From contig JBAZED010000015.1 of the NCBI GenBank assembly GCA_041654095.1, forward strand, positions 1 to 23,277: DNA of 23,277 bases, written 5' to 3'. Shown here piece by piece: positions 23,078-23,277 of the stretch. The first letter of the stretch is position 1. Every line of letters begins with the position of its first letter. The notes below the pieces were generated by a model that was not told the DNA's origin, made no database searches, and saw only the letters and a program-made list of their open reading frames with translations. The position numbers were made by a program, and so were the translations under genes. The DNA comes from UBA1424 sp041654095. GTDB taxonomy: Bacteria > Bacillota_I > Bacilli_A > RFN20 > CAG-826.

Positions 23078-23277
23078 TCAAGCGCGTAGTTTTCTTTTAA
23101 TCATGCTGATGATTTGGAAGATGACGAATAAGACGAGAACCGATAGTCCGAGATATAAATACATATAAGTGCGGTCAACCGCGGCCCCGAAGAGGTTCAA
23201 ATTGAAACCATAACTATTTTTAATTTGATTAATCACTTCAATAGGAACCGCCCCCTCGAGCTGCTCAAAAATGGGGC
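23078..23277 (-). CDS. C-terminal end of a membrane protein (partial, runs off window)
   Basis: An open minus-strand frame enters from the right edge and ends in TGA at 23078-23080, giving 65 residues. It begins PIFEQLEGAVPIEVINQIKN, continues with SYGFNLNLFG, and ends with one strong membrane helix (about YMYLYLGLSVLVLFVIFQII) and a basic tail, SMIKRKLRA. The layout suggests an extracytoplasmic domain followed by a final helix with the C-terminus in the cytosol. The family cannot be named from this fragment. A hairpin terminator follows. Its codon use matches the other genes. Confidence 0.75.
   Translation of the reverse strand, partial: PIFEQLEGAVPIEVINQIKNSYGFNLNLFGAAVDRTYMYLYLGLSVLVLFVIFQIISMIKRKLRA

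Noticed and set aside
1..23277. TGA read as tryptophan (mycoplasma code)
   Set aside because: Several genes end naturally at TGA (oppB, the GPH transporter, the right-edge gene), and the tRNA-Trp has anticodon CCA.
1..23277. Insertion sequences, CRISPR arrays or prophage
   Set aside because: No transposase, integrase, direct-repeat array or phage gene was found. Gene order and codon use look uniform.

Overview
The window looks like chromosomal DNA of a Bacillota (class Bacilli) bacterium. The gene content and the long insertions in the Opp subunits recall the Erysipelotrichales/Mollicutes side of that class, but this placement is inference from gene family style and is not proven by the sequence. 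TGA is a stop codon (oppB and the GPH transporter both end in TGA) and the only tRNA is a tRNA-Trp with anticodon CCA, so the standard genetic code applies. Almost everything is transcribed leftwards (minus strand). The exception is one rightward ABC exporter pair.

Layout from left to right. (1) 52-3170, minus: a potassium uptake cluster read from right to left as a short RCK_N-only TrkA-like protein, a second TrkA-like protein, a TrkH/KtrB channel subunit, then a YqeY-family protein and tRNA-Trp 15 nt after it. (2) 3349-7075, plus: a heterodimeric ABC exporter, one half with a degenerate and one with a canonical ATPase site, ended by a strong hairpin terminator. (3) 7111-11299, minus: an RmuC-family protein, then LemA and a 608-residue two-helix membrane protein of unknown function. 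(4) 11420-19906, minus: an oligopeptide ABC importer, with oppA (lipoprotein) read first, a terminator-like hairpin, then the overlapping oppB-oppC-oppD-oppF and a small DUF3899-like membrane protein. (5) 20103-22779, minus: a GPH/MFS_2-type transporter translationally coupled to a PlsC-type acyltransferase that carries a zinc ribbon, with a coding-like tail in another frame beyond its stop. (6) 23078-23277, minus: the C-terminal end of a further membrane protein cut by the window edge.

The genes fit together as transport and envelope physiology: K+ uptake, export, peptide uptake and possibly lipid uptake/remodelling. No mobile element, CRISPR array, prophage or rRNA was seen. The points most worth a second look are: the transporter-acyltransferase pair with its apparent frameshifted tail; the large inserts in OppC, OppD and OppF combined with loss of every Cys ligand in the OppD C-terminal domain; the split, asymmetric TrkA pair; a near-consensus catabolite (cre-like) site upstream of oppA; and a conserved promoter-proximal motif shared by rmuC and the lemA operon.
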